The notes: a model not told the origin generated them from the letters alone. Numbered from the stretch's first letter, positions 45,608 through 54,691 are shown. The stretch is 64,000 nt of DNA from Glycomyces sp. TRM65418 (GCF_019710475.1 NZ_JAJFAX010000011.1:1-64000); one strand, 5' to 3'. Translations and numbers: made by a program.

Positions 45608-47635
45608 ATGGCCACGACGCTCATGCGCAACACTGCGCCCAAAGAGCATCCGGGCCGGTATTACGGCTTTCAGGCCGCGGTCTCCGCGTGCGCGGTGATC
45701 GGGGCGGCCGTCGTGTGCGTCGTAGGCGGCACGGCCGCCACCGGCACGTTCGACGTGCCCTTCGCCTTCTGGCTCACCGCCGGTCTCGCCCTCGTCGCCG
45801 AGCTGCGGCCCACTCGCTGGGGCGGGTTGTGGATGTCGCCGATCGCGTCGATCTACCTCGTCTACGTCCTCGCCACCATGGTCACCTGGGGCTTCCTCCC
45901 CGCGATCATCGTCCAGAGCGCGGCGATCGCGCTGCTGTGCGCGCAGATCCGGGCCACCGCGTGGCGGACGGTCTTCAACGCCTCCCAGCAGGGCCTCGCG
46001 CTGGTCCTCGCCTGGTTCGTCTGGAACGCCGTCGCCGACGGCGCCGTCTGGACCGGCGGCGCGGCGCAGATGCTCACCATCTTCGCCGCCGGCACCGTGT
46101 GGACCTTGACGAGCTTCGCGCTGGTGGCCGGCCGCCAGAGCCTGCGCACCGGCGCCGGCTGGCCGGGACTGTTCTGGCAGTGGTTCAAGAGCGAATGGGC
46201 CCTGCGCGCGACCCAGGTCGCGATCGCGCCCATCCTCGCGACCGCGGCCATGGCCTCCTGGTGGCTGGTGGCGGCCTCGGCGATCCCCATCTTCGCCGTG
46301 TACCGCATCCTCCAGACCGCCGCCGACCGCGAGCGCCAGGCCGACCGCGACCCGCTCACGGGCCTGCTCAACCGCAAGGGCTTCCAGCAGGTCGTCGACG
46401 CCAAGATCACCGACGCGACCGAGACGGGCACGACCGTGGCCGTCCTCATCCTGGACCTCGACCGCTTCGCCGACGTCAACTCCGCGCTGGGCCACGAGGT
46501 GGGCGACCAGCTCCTCGTCGAGCTCGCGCAGCGGTTCCGCGCCGACAAGCCCCCCGGCAAGGCCATCGCGCACCTCGGCGGCGACGAGTTCGCGTTCACG
46601 TGGTCGGAGCTCGACGGCATGACCGACCCGTTGGAGTGCGCCCGCGAGATCCGCGCCCGCCTGGACGCCCCGATCGTCCTGGGCGACGCGAGCGTCGAAG
46701 TGGACGGCTCGGTGGGCATCGCGGTCTTCCCCGACGACGGCCCGGACTTCCAGACCCTGTTCCGCCACGCGGACATCGCGATGTACGAGTCGAAGCAGCG
46801 CGCCTCCTCGTTCGCCCGCTACGCGCCCGAGTTCGACCACCACTCGCCCGAGCGGCTGCTGCTCCTGGGCGACCTGCGGCGCGCCCTCGACCACCCGGAC
46901 GCGCCCGGTGTGAACCTCTTCTACCAGCCGCAGGTGCGCATCGTGGACGGCGAGGTCATCGGGGCCGAGGCCCTGCTGCGCTACAGCCACCCGGAGCGCG
47001 GCGTGGTGAACCCGGCCGAGATCATCGAGACCGCCGAGCACTCCTCGGTGATGCGGATGCTCACCGAACGGGTCGTCGACATCGCGCTGCGCCAGCTCCG
47101 CTCCTGGAACGAGGCGGGCTACGACCTGCGCATGGCCGTGAACGTCTCGGTGCGCGACCTCCAGTCGCCGGAGTTCACCGACTTCCTGACCGGCCGCATC
47201 GACGCGTACGGCGTGGACGCCGCGAAGCTCCAGCTGGAGATCACCGAGTCGGCGCTCATGGCCGACCCGCGGCGCGTGGTCGTCAACGTGCAGCGCCTCT
47301 CGGACCTCGGCGTGGGCATCAGCCTGGACGACTTCGGCACCGGGTTCTCCTCGATGCAGCACCTGCGACGGCTCCCGGTCACCGAGATCAAGATCGACAA
47401 GTCGTTCGTGACCACGCTGATCGACGACCCGGACAACGCCGCGATCGTGTCGACCACCATCGACCTGGGCCGGGCGCTCGACGTGGAGGTCGTCGCCGAG
47501 GGCGTGGAGGACGAGAAGGTCCGCAAGCAGCTCGAAGGCTGGGGCTGCCACGCCGGCCAAGGCTGGCATTTCGCCAAGCCCATGAGCGCGGACGCGTTCG
47601 AGCGCTGGATGGCCGACCACCGCCGGGAGCAGTAG
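45608..47635 (+). CDS. Membrane GGDEF-EAL c-di-GMP turnover protein
   Basis: 675 aa from the ATG at 45608 with GGGAGGAG. Six or seven TM helices (22-230) form an input domain. The GGDEF domain (about 245-405) has an intact GGDEF at 324-328 and DLDRFADVN but no RxxD inhibitory site. The EAL domain (about 415-675) retains EAL (454-456), AVNVSVRDL, ITESAL, DDFGTGFSS, KIDKSFV and AEGVED. Both synthesis and breakdown of c-di-GMP look possible, as in Streptomyces RmdA/RmdB and CdgA-type proteins that control development. Confidence 0.92.
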   Translation: MATTLMRNTAPKEHPGRYYGFQAAVSACAVIGAAVVCVVGGTAATGTFDVPFAFWLTAGLALVAELRPTRWGGLWMSPIASIYLVYVLATMVTWGFLPAIIVQSAAIALLCAQIRATAWRTVFNASQQGLALVLAWFVWNAVADGAVWTGGAAQMLTIFAAGTVWTLTSFALVAGRQSLRTGAGWPGLFWQWFKSEWALRATQVAIAPILATAAMASWWLVAASAIPIFAVYRILQTAADRERQADRDPLTGLLNRKGFQQVVDAKITDATETGTTVAVLILDLDRFADVNSALGHEVGDQLLVELAQRFRADKPPGKAIAHLGGDEFAFTWSELDGMTDPLECAREIRARLDAPIVLGDASVEVDGSVGIAVFPDDGPDFQTLFRHADIAMYESKQRASSFARYAPEFDHHSPERLLLLGDLRRALDHPDAPGVNLFYQPQVRIVDGEVIGAEALLRYSHPERGVVNPAEIIETAEHSSVMRMLTERVVDIALRQLRSWNEAGYDLRMAVNVSVRDLQSPEFTDFLTGRIDAYGVDAAKLQLEITESALMADPRRVVVNVQRLSDLGVGISLDDFGTGFSSMQHLRRLPVTEIKIDKSFVTTLIDDPDNAAIVSTTIDLGRALDVEVVAEGVEDEKVRKQLEGWGCHAGQGWHFAKPMSADAFERWMADHRREQ

Positions 47636-47740
47636 CGTTCTCCCTGCCCCATAAGGGAGTCTTCGCGAGCGCCCTGTCCAGCGCGATCGAGTTCCCGAAC
47701 CGTCCTCGCGAATGTCGGTGGGCTGTGCAAGGCTGTGCTC

Positions 47741-48712
47741 ATGAACGGAACGATCGAAGACGACGTCCTCGCCGAGTTCGAGCCGCATCGGCGCGAGCTC
47801 TGCGCCTACGCCTACCGCATGCTCGGCTCCTCGTTCGAGGCCGAGGACGCCGTGCAGGAGGCGTTCACGCGCGCGTGGAAGTCGCACGGCTCCTTCGAGG
47901 GCCGTTCCTCACTCCGCTCGTGGCTCTACAAGATCACCACGAACGTGTGCCTGGACATGATCAAGGGCCCGCAGCGCCGGGCCCGGCCGATGGACCTGGC
48001 GCCGGCCTCGGACGCGGGATCGCCCCTGCCCGCACCCGAACCCGACTACCTGTGGGTCGAGCCGATCCCCGACTCGATGGCGTTCGGGGCCGACCCGGCG
48101 GCGGCGGCCGAGGCCAAGGACACGCTGCGGCTCGCGTTCGTCGCGGCCGTGCAGCACCTGCCCGCGAAGCAGCGCGCGGTGATGCTCATGCGCGAGGTCC
48201 TGCGCTTCTCGGCCGCCGAGACGGCCGAGATGCTGCAGCTCAGCCCGGCGAGCGTCAACAGCGCCCTGCAGCGTGCGAAGGCCACGATGGAGAAGGTCCA
48301 CGAGGCCCCCGAGAGCGCCTACGACGTCGACGACGAGACGCTCCGGAAGCTCGTCGACGGGTACGTGAGCGCCTTCGAGGCCTACGACATGGACGCGCTG
48401 ACGGCCCTGTGCACGAAGGACGTGGCCCTCTCCATGCCGCCGATCCCGCTGTGGGTCCAGGGCCGCGCGAGCGTCGCCGAGTTCATGCTCACCACCGGTT
48501 CGGAGTGCCGCGACTCGAAGCTCGTCCCGGTCAGCGCCAACGGCCTCCCGGCCTTCGGCCACTACAAGCCCAGCGGCGAGCCGGGCCTGTGGCTGCCGTG
48601 GTCGATCACCGTCCTCGAACTCGAAGGCGGCCAGATCGCGGGCCTGAACTACTTCCTGGACACGCCGAAGCTGTTCCCGCTGTTCGGCCTCCCGGCCGAG
48701 TACCGCGAGTAG
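47741..48712 (+). CDS. ECF sigma factor with SnoaL-like C-terminal domain (SigG/SigX5-like)
   Basis: 323 aa from the ATG at 47741 (AAGG 8 nt upstream). Region 2 (FEPHRRELCAYAYRMLGSSFEAEDAVQEAFTRAWKS...SSLRSWLYKITTNVCLDMIKG) and region 4 (LPAKQRAVMLMREVLRFSAAETAEMLQLSPASVNSALQRAK) are clear. Residues about 210-323 form an NTF2/SnoaL-like domain (VDGYVSAFEAYDMDALTALCTKDVALSMPPIPLWVQGRASV). No anti-sigma is adjacent, so the C-terminal domain probably gates activity. Monocistronic. Confidence 0.9.
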   Translation: MNGTIEDDVLAEFEPHRRELCAYAYRMLGSSFEAEDAVQEAFTRAWKSHGSFEGRSSLRSWLYKITTNVCLDMIKGPQRRARPMDLAPASDAGSPLPAPEPDYLWVEPIPDSMAFGADPAAAAEAKDTLRLAFVAAVQHLPAKQRAVMLMREVLRFSAAETAEMLQLSPASVNSALQRAKATMEKVHEAPESAYDVDDETLRKLVDGYVSAFEAYDMDALTALCTKDVALSMPPIPLWVQGRASVAEFMLTTGSECRDSKLVPVSANGLPAFGHYKPSGEPGLWLPWSITVLELEGGQIAGLNYFLDTPKLFPLFGLPAEYRE

Positions 48713-48725
48713 CCTGCAGCGCCAT

Positions 48726-48758
48726 CGGACGGCCCCCCGCACCGCGGGGGGCCGTCCG
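48726..48758 (+). terminator. Terminator after the ECF sigma gene
   Basis: 15-bp perfect stem CGGACGGCCCCCCGC with ACC loop. Confidence 0.8.
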
Positions 48759-48832
48759 TCGTCTCGAACGGACAGTGCATGCGGGAACGCTGTTCCGAAC
48801 CCGTCGTCGTACCCGCGATATAGCCTCGCCGT

Positions 48833-49294
48833 ATGCCAGTGCACTTCAAAATCTGCGTCGACTGCGCCGACCCCCACCGGCTGGCGGCCTTCTGGGCCGA
48901 GGCCATGGGCTACGAGGTCGAGGACCATTCGCAGCTCATCGAGAACCTCCTTGCGCAGGGCGTCATCACCGAAGACCAGGGCCTCCTCGTGGAGGTCGAC
49001 GGCCGCAAGGCCTGGAAGACCGCCGCGGCGGTCCGGAGCCCCGACGATCCGGCGAACCCCGAAACCGGGATGGGCAAGGGGATGCGGATCCTCTTCCAGA
49101 CCGTGCCCGAGCCCAAGACCGTCAAGAACCGCATCCACCTCGACCTCCACGTGGGCCTCGACAGGATCGAGTCCGAAGCGGCACGCCTCGAGGCCCTCGG
49201 AGGGAAGCGCCTGACCGACGTCATCAGCGAAGGCGGCGCCACCTGGATCGTCATGGGCGACCCCGAAGGCAACGAATTCTGCGTCCACTCATAG
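48833..49294 (+). CDS. VOC-superfamily (glyoxalase-like) protein
   Basis: 153 aa. VOC repeats: HFKICVDCADPHRLAAFWAEAMGYEVE and HLDLHVGLDRIESEAARLEALGGKRL...WIVMGDPEGNEFCVHS. Metal-ligand-like His and Glu are at the usual ends of the strands. Typical of the Glyoxalase_6 group in actinobacteria. Substrate unknown. Confidence 0.85.
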   Translation: MPVHFKICVDCADPHRLAAFWAEAMGYEVEDHSQLIENLLAQGVITEDQGLLVEVDGRKAWKTAAAVRSPDDPANPETGMGKGMRILFQTVPEPKTVKNRIHLDLHVGLDRIESEAARLEALGGKRLTDVISEGGATWIVMGDPEGNEFCVHS

Positions 49295-49379
49295 AGAGCA
49301 CCGGCCGCTGCAGCGCCACCGTCGCCGCCGGGGGACGCGCCGACCGATCCTCAGCAGCGGAGCTGATCGTCCGAGCGCG

Positions 49380-49414
49380 CCGAAGACCGCCACGTAATGC
49401 GTGGCGGTCTTCGG
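49380..49414. terminator. Bidirectional terminator between the two VOC genes
   Basis: 15-bp perfect stem CCGAAGACCGCCACG with TAATG loop in the convergent gap 49295-49475. Confidence 0.8.
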
Positions 49415-49475
49415 CATGCGTTGCCGCGACTGGACGGCCGCACGTGAACGGACGCCGTTCTCGCTTCAGCGGGCG

Positions 49476-49892
49476 CTAGGCGCCGTACGGCATGTAGAAC
49501 GGCTCCCACTGGTGGCCGTCCAGGTCGAGGAAGGTCCGGCCGTGCATGCCCACCTCGGCCTCCTGGGCCCGCCGGTCCTGCTTGGCGGTCTCCTCCGTGC
49601 CCCCGGCCTTGACCGCCGCCTCGGTGAGCTCGTCCACGGCCTCCTTGGTCGGCAGCGCCAGCGCGTACGCCGCCGCCGAATAGGTCGCCGTGTCGGCGAT
49701 CGGCCGCTCCGCGAACGTCGTGTAGAACGCCTTCGTCAGCAGCATCAGGCAGATGTTGTCGTCCACCACCACGCACGCGGCGTTCTCGTCGGTGAAGTCC
49801 GGGTTGATGCTCCAGCCGAGGTTCTCGTAGAACTCCTTGGCGCGGGGCAGGTCGGCCACGGGCAGGTTCAGGAAGATCATCTTGTTCGCCAT
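49476..49892 (-). CDS. VOC-superfamily protein
   Basis: 138 aa, ATG with AAAGGA. MIFLNLPVADLPRAKEFYENLGWSINPDF, ENAACVVVDDNICLMLLT and GRTFLDLDGHQWEPFYMP mark a PhnB/glyoxalase-like dimeric VOC fold of the lactoylglutathione-lyase-related group. Substrate unknown. Confidence 0.88.
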   Translation of the reverse strand: MANKMIFLNLPVADLPRAKEFYENLGWSINPDFTDENAACVVVDDNICLMLLTKAFYTTFAERPIADTATYSAAAYALALPTKEAVDELTEAAVKAGGTEETAKQDRRAQEAEVGMHGRTFLDLDGHQWEPFYMPYGA

Positions 49893-49982
49893 CGGTTGCG
49901 TCCTTTCGGTGTTCCAGTGCCTTCCCTATCCAGACGAGACCGACGCGCGGAATTCATCGTCCGCGAGCACGGCTTTCGCGAT

Positions 49983-50013
49983 GACCGCTCGCCGACCGTT
50001 CATCGACCGCTCG
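49983..50013 (+). promoter_or_regulatory. Three 11-bp-phased LytTR-type boxes
   Basis: GACCGCTC, GACCGTTC, GACCGCTC begin at 49983, 49994 and 50005. The central ACCGTTCAT fits the LytTR repeat consensus (T/A)(A/C)(C/A)GTTN(A/G)(T/G) at every position; the outer two differ at one position. The array lies about 175-200 bp upstream of the DUF485-symporter operon. A LytTR regulator is encoded 3.5 kb downstream. Confidence 0.55.
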
Positions 50014-50185
50014 TCGGCGTCCCGTCGCCTCCTCGCCGCAGGATGCGGGCCCCTGGGCGACCCACGTCACAGCGATGCTTTTCTCGATCGCCCGCAGCTC
50101 ATAGGTTGCTGGTAAACCCGTCACCGCGTCGACATGCGCCAGCTGCCCTTTCGACACGGTTAGCCCTTCAAGGAGGAACGGCCCG

Positions 50186-50545
50186 ATGGCTACGACCCCC
50201 ACCCGCGACGGACCACCGCCGGACACCACCGACGAGCAGCTCGCGGCGATGCACGACGATCCCCGCTTCGTCGAACTCAAGCGCCGCCTGTTCCGCTTCA
50301 TCGTCCCGGCCACGATCGGGTTCCTCGCCTGGTACCTCCTCTACGTGCTCCTCTCCGCCTACGCCCGCGACTTCATGGGCACGGTCGTGTTCGGCAACAT
50401 CAACGTGGCCCTGCTCCTCGGCCTCGGACAGTTCGTCTCGACCTTCGGCATCGCCTGGGCCTACTCCCGCTACACCGCCCGCAATTACGACCCCCGCGCC
50501 GAAGAGCTCCACGACGCCATCCACTACGGGGAGACGAGCCGATGA
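50186..50545 (+). CDS. DUF485 membrane protein (symporter accessory)
   Basis: 119 aa; AAGGAGG upstream. Two TM helices (about 36-60, 70-92) with DUF485 pattern DDPRFVELKRRLFRFIVPATIGFLAWYLLYVLLSAYARDFM and FVSTFGIAWAYSRYTARNYDPRAEELH. YjcH-like partner of ActP; stop overlaps the symporter start (ATGA). Confidence 0.93.
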   Translation: MATTPTRDGPPPDTTDEQLAAMHDDPRFVELKRRLFRFIVPATIGFLAWYLLYVLLSAYARDFMGTVVFGNINVALLLGLGQFVSTFGIAWAYSRYTARNYDPRAEELHDAIHYGETSR

Positions 50546-52221
50546 ACCTCCTCGCACAGCAGACCGAAGCCGGTCGCACGCTCACGTTCGCGCTGTTCCT
50601 GCTCATGGTGGCCGGCACCGTCGCCATCACCGTCTGGGCCGGCAAGCGCACCCGCAACGCCACCGACTTCCACTCCGGCGGTCGCGGGTTCAAGCCGTGG
50701 CAGAACGGCTTCGCCATCGCCTCGGACTACATGTCCGCGGCGTCCTTCCTCGGCATCGCCGGCATCATCGCCCTCTCCGGCTACGACGGCTTCCTGTACT
50801 CGATCGGGTTCCTCGTGGCCTGGCTCGTCGCGCTGCTCCTCGTGGCCGAGCTGCTGCGCAACTCCGGCCGGTTCACGATGGCCGACGTCCTGTCGTTCCG
50901 GATGCGCCAGCGCCCGGTCCGCACGGCGGCCGCGGTCTCGACCATGAGCGTCTCGATCTTCTACCTGCTCGCACAGATGGTCGGCGCGGGGGCGCTCATC
51001 GCGCTCCTGCTCGGCATCAAGGAAGGCGAGACGTTCCTGGGCATGAACGCCGAGGTCGCCGCCAACATGGGCATCGTCCTCGTCGGACTGCTCATGATCC
51101 TGTACGTCGCGCTCGGCGGCATGAAGGGCACCACCTGGGTCCAGATCGTCCAAGCCGTCATGCTCCTCGGCGGCGCGGCGCTCCTGGCCGTGCTGGTCCT
51201 GGCGGAGTACGGGTTCAACATCTCGAACCTGCTCGGCGACGCGGCCAGCTCGTCCGGTCTCGGCTCGGCGTTCCTCGAACCCGGGCAGCGCTACGGCGTC
51301 GAGATCCCCGGCGACCCCACGCAGACGATGTGGAACAAGCTGGACCTCATCAGCCTCGGTCTGGCCCTGGTCCTCGGCACCGCCGGTCTGCCGCACATCC
51401 TCATCCGCTTCTACACGGTCCCGGACGCCAAGTCGGCCCGCAAGTCCGTCAACTGGGGCATCGGGCTCATCGGCAGCTTCTACCTGCTGACCCTGGTGCT
51501 CGGGTTCGGCGCGGCCGCGATGGTCGGCGCCGAGGCCATCACCGCCCAGAACCCGGCCGGCAACACCGCCGCGCCGCAACTGGCGCAGGAGGCGGGCGAA
51601 GCGTTCGGCGGCTCGACGATGGGCGCGGTCCTGCTGGCGGTGATCGCCTCCGCCGCGTTCGCCGCGATCCTGTCCACGGTGGCCGGTCTGGTGATCGCCT
51701 CGTCCTCGTCGCTCGCCCACGACCTGTACAACAGCGTCATCCGGCGGGGGGCCGCCACCGACCGCGAAGAGGTCGTGGTCGCCAAGATCGCCGCCATCGG
51801 GGTCGGCGTCGTCGCGATCGTCCTGGCGATCTTCGCCCAGACGCTCAACGTGGCCTTCCTGGTGGCGCTGGCCTTCGCGGTCGCCGCCTCCGCCAACCTG
51901 CCGACGCTGCTGCTCAGCCTGTTCTGGAAGCGGTTCAACACCGCGGGCGCGGTCGCCGGCATCTACGGCGGTCTCATCGCCGCCGTCGGACTGGTGGTCT
52001 TCTCGCCGGTCTTCTCCGGAACCGAACGCTCGCTGCTCGGCGAGGGGGTCGACATCGCCTGGTTCCCGATGTCGAACCCCGGCTTGGTGTCCATCCCGCT
52101 CGGACTCATCTGCGCTGTGGTCGGCACGCTGATGTCCTCCGAGTCCCGTCCCGACCGGTTCGCGACCCTCCAGGTGAGGGCGCTGACCGGAGCGGGCTCG
52201 GAGCGGGCCGTGAGTCACTGA
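50542..52221 (+). CDS. Solute:sodium symporter, ActP/MctC-like monocarboxylate transporter
   Basis: 559 aa with about 13 TM helices. SSS signatures: RNATDFHSGGRGFKPWQNGFAIASDYMSAASFLGIAGIIALSGYDG, LGGMKGTTWVQIVQAVMLLGG, GTAGLPHILIRFYTVPDAKSARKSV and ILSTVAGLVIASSSSLAHDLY. Takes up acetate, pyruvate or propionate with Na+ or H+. Translationally coupled to DUF485 and followed by a sensor kinase and LytTR regulator that probably control it. Confidence 0.93.
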   Translation: MNLLAQQTEAGRTLTFALFLLMVAGTVAITVWAGKRTRNATDFHSGGRGFKPWQNGFAIASDYMSAASFLGIAGIIALSGYDGFLYSIGFLVAWLVALLLVAELLRNSGRFTMADVLSFRMRQRPVRTAAAVSTMSVSIFYLLAQMVGAGALIALLLGIKEGETFLGMNAEVAANMGIVLVGLLMILYVALGGMKGTTWVQIVQAVMLLGGAALLAVLVLAEYGFNISNLLGDAASSSGLGSAFLEPGQRYGVEIPGDPTQTMWNKLDLISLGLALVLGTAGLPHILIRFYTVPDAKSARKSVNWGIGLIGSFYLLTLVLGFGAAAMVGAEAITAQNPAGNTAAPQLAQEAGEAFGGSTMGAVLLAVIASAAFAAILSTVAGLVIASSSSLAHDLYNSVIRRGAATDREEVVVAKIAAIGVGVVAIVLAIFAQTLNVAFLVALAFAVAASANLPTLLLSLFWKRFNTAGAVAGIYGGLIAAVGLVVFSPVFSGTERSLLGEGVDIAWFPMSNPGLVSIPLGLICAVVGTLMSSESRPDRFATLQVRALTGAGSERAVSH

Positions 52222-52232
52222 GCCCCCCAGGG

Positions 52233-52262
52233 GGCGGGGAGGGCCGGTCGGCCCTCCCCGCC
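52233..52262 (+). terminator. Terminator after first symporter
   Basis: 13-bp perfect stem GGCGGGGAGGGCC with GGTC loop, just before the kinase -10. Confidence 0.8.
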
Positions 52263-52292
52263 TGACCATGTGGGCCACGTTACAGTGGTGAA

Positions 52293-53378
52293 GTGATTCC
52301 CGGCCGTCTCTACGATTCGATCCGCGCCTCGCGGCTCGCCCCCGCGCGCCGACGCGTCGCGGGCGCCGGGACCCTCGCCGCCCTCCGGCTCTCCCGCCAG
52401 ATCGGCGAGTCCCTCGCCGACGGCCTCGCGGGCAAGGGCGCCTCGATCGCCGCCCGCCGGCTGGCCCGGCTCCTCGCGGCCGACGCGGTCGCGCTGGCCG
52501 ACTGCGACCGGATCATCGCCGTCACCGGCGACCTCGACCCGGTCGCGGCGCAGAGCCTGCTCGTGGAGACCCTGGACGTGCTGGAGCCGGTCACCGCGCC
52601 GCCGCTGCGGGCCTCGCCGCTGGTCGTCTCGGGGGACCTGGCCGGGTGCCTGCTCGTCGCGGGGGACGTGAGCGACGCCGAGGTCGCCGAGGCCGCCCAC
52701 CTCGTGGCCACCGCGCTCGACCACGCCGACCTCGACCGCGCCCGTGAGCGGATCGCCGCCGCGGACCTGCGGACCCTCCGCGCGCAGATCTCGCCGCACT
52801 TCATGCACAACGCCCTCGCGGCGATCAGCGCCCACACCCGCACCGACCCCGAACGGGCCCGTGAACTGCTCACCGACTTCTCGGACTACCTGCGCTACTC
52901 GTTCGCCAACACCGGGGACTACGCGACCGTGGCCGACGAGCTGCAAGCCGTCCAGACGTACCTCGAACTCCAGCGGGCCCGCTTCGACGACCGGCTCGAC
53001 ATCACCGTGCGCATCGCCCCGGAGGTCCTGCCCGTGCCGATCCCGTTCCTGGTGGTCCAGCCGCTCGTCGAGAACGCGGTCCGCCACGGCTTCGAGGCGA
53101 AGCCCGGCACCGGGCACATCGCCGTGCGGGGCTTCTCCGAGGGCGCGCTGTGCGTCATCGAGATCGAGGACGACGGTGCGGGCATGGAACCCGAGGTCGC
53201 CAAGGCGATCCTCACCGGCAGCCGTCAAGGGGCCGGTCGGATCGGCCTGGCGAACGTGGACCGCCGCCTGCGGGCGGTCTACGGACCCGAGTACGGTCTG
53301 TGGCTCGACACCGCCCCCGGCTCGGGGACCAAGGCGACCGTGCGGATCCCGCGGTACGCGAGAGGTGTCCACGCATGA
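52293..53378 (+). CDS. LytS-type sensor histidine kinase (cytosolic)
   Basis: 361 aa from a GTG 6 nt after TACAGT (52281-52286), probably leaderless. His-kinase core of the LytS/YpdA class: LRAQISPHFMHNALAAIS with His169, VVQPLVENAVRHGF with Asn261, DDGAGM and GRIGLANVDRRL. The N-terminal 150 residues have no TM helix and look GAF-like. BtsS and YpdA of this class sense pyruvate and control carboxylate transporters, fitting the flanking symporters. Confidence 0.92.
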   Translation: MIPGRLYDSIRASRLAPARRRVAGAGTLAALRLSRQIGESLADGLAGKGASIAARRLARLLAADAVALADCDRIIAVTGDLDPVAAQSLLVETLDVLEPVTAPPLRASPLVVSGDLAGCLLVAGDVSDAEVAEAAHLVATALDHADLDRARERIAAADLRTLRAQISPHFMHNALAAISAHTRTDPERARELLTDFSDYLRYSFANTGDYATVADELQAVQTYLELQRARFDDRLDITVRIAPEVLPVPIPFLVVQPLVENAVRHGFEAKPGTGHIAVRGFSEGALCVIEIEDDGAGMEPEVAKAILTGSRQGAGRIGLANVDRRLRAVYGPEYGLWLDTAPGSGTKATVRIPRYARGVHA

Positions 53379-53410
53379 CCGGCAATGAGCAGACCCCTAG
53401 GAGCACCAGC

Positions 53411-53533
53411 ATGACCGCCCACCCCCCGGCGCGCCCGCCCCTCGCCCGCCCGACGCCGGGGGCGCCTCGCGCCCCCCTCGCCGGCCCGGCCCGCTTCCCC
53501 CGCCCGACCGCGGACGGGGGCGGGCGCCGATGA
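53411..53533 (+). CDS. Pro/Ala/Arg-rich 40-aa mini-protein between kinase and regulator
   Basis: 40 codons (MTAHPPARPPLARPTPGAPR...), ATG 7 nt after AGGAG, stop overlapping the regulator start as ATGA. The regulator itself has no good SD, so this ORF may act as a coupling leader whose proline runs pause ribosomes. No homologue recognised; could also be non-functional. Confidence 0.45.
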   Translation: MTAHPPARPPLARPTPGAPRAPLAGPARFPRPTADGGGRR

Positions 53534-54279
53534 ACCTGCTGCGCGTGCTCGTCGTCGAAGACGAGCCGTCCACCCGCACCGAGCTCGCGACGCAGCTCGC
53601 CGAGCAGCCCAGCGTCGGCGAGGTCGTGTCCGCCGCGGGAGGCGACGAGGCGGTGCGCCTCCTCGGCTCCGGTTCGTTCGACGCGGCGTTCCTCGACATC
53701 GCGATGCCGGGCCTGACGGGCATGGACGTCGCCCGCATCCTCAAGCGCCTGTCCGACCCGCCCGAGATCGTGTTCGTCACCGCGTACGACAACCACGCCG
53801 TGGAGGCCTTCGGGCTCGGCGCGGCGGACTACCTGCTCAAGCCGTTCCGGCCCGAACGCCTCGCCGAGGCGGTGGCCCGCATCGGCGGGCGCCGCTCGGG
53901 CCCGGTGGTGGGGGACAAGGCCGACGACCTCGCGGTGGTCCAGGTCGAGCTCGCCGGGCGGACGGTGTTCGTGCGCCGCGACGACATCGCCTACGCCGAG
54001 GCCCACGGCGACTACGTGCGCCTCCACTCCAGCCAGGGCTCGCACCTGCTCCGGCAGTCGCTCACCTACCTCGAACAGGTCTGGGACGCGGCGGGCTTCG
54101 TGCGCGCGCACCGGTCGTTCCTCATCAACCTCGCCGCGGTCACGGAGCTGCGGGTGACCTCGACGGCCGGACTCGTGGCGGTCACCGAGGCGGGCGAGGT
54201 CCCGGTCAGCCGCAGGCACTCGCGACTGCTCCGCGAGCGGCTCCTGCAGGCGGCGAGGGAAGGCGGGGCGGGGCGGTGA
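53530..54279 (+). CDS. LytTR-family response regulator
   Basis: 249 aa. Receiver with Glu10-Asp11, phosphoacceptor Asp56 (AAFLDIAMPG), Thr84 and Lys104 (YLLKPF). LytTR DNA-binding domain about 140-245 (FVRRDDIAYAEAHGDYVRLHSSQGSHLLRQSLTYLEQVW...FVRAHRSFLINLAAVTEL...VPVSRRHSRLLRERL). Cognate of the upstream kinase; predicted to bind the direct repeats at 49983-50013. Confidence 0.94.
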   Translation: MNLLRVLVVEDEPSTRTELATQLAEQPSVGEVVSAAGGDEAVRLLGSGSFDAAFLDIAMPGLTGMDVARILKRLSDPPEIVFVTAYDNHAVEAFGLGAADYLLKPFRPERLAEAVARIGGRRSGPVVGDKADDLAVVQVELAGRTVFVRRDDIAYAEAHGDYVRLHSSQGSHLLRQSLTYLEQVWDAAGFVRAHRSFLINLAAVTELRVTSTAGLVAVTEAGEVPVSRRHSRLLRERLLQAAREGGAGR

Positions 54280-54691
54280 GGCACGCGGGTCCGCGAGCGG
54301 CGGCGCGACGCGTGAGCGCCGAACGCGGGGAGGCCCCGCGGCTGCTCGCCTTGGGCGGTCCCGCGGCGATCTCGTCGGTGCCGGCACGCGCGCACGAGCG
54401 TCCCCGAGCGGCGGCTGCGCGGCGAAGCCGCGCGCCGCAGGCGTGCAGCGCGCGCGGCTTCGGGGCGGTCGCCCCGGCTGCCGTTCACCGTCGGGAGGCG
54501 GTGCGAGGACGATCGCCGAGCGCCGACCGCACGAATTCGGCGCCGGCGCTCGACGGTCGGTCGACAGTGGTGCCGAGCACCGTACAAGCGGACGCCGCCC
54601 ATCGGCACCGGGCAAGTGCTGCGGCGCTTCGCGTCCGCACCACTGCAGCGCTCGATCGCCTCACGTTCGGTCCCTTCTGGAGCGACCGGCC
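54280..54691 (+). other. Region between LytTR regulator and second symporter pair
   Basis: 412 bp, very GC-rich. A 7-bp hairpin GCGCGGC-GAA-GCCGCGC (54417-54433) could end the two-component operon. CACGTTCGG (54662-54670) resembles a LytTR half-site 22 nt before the next start. Open frames here are Arg/Ala-rich and look non-coding. Confidence 0.5.

Noticed and set aside
45688-49479. 1263-codon plus-strand open frame through the GGDEF-EAL and sigma genes
   Set aside because: Arg/Pro-rich alternate-frame reading typical of 70% GC coding DNA. The in-frame genes have clear domains.
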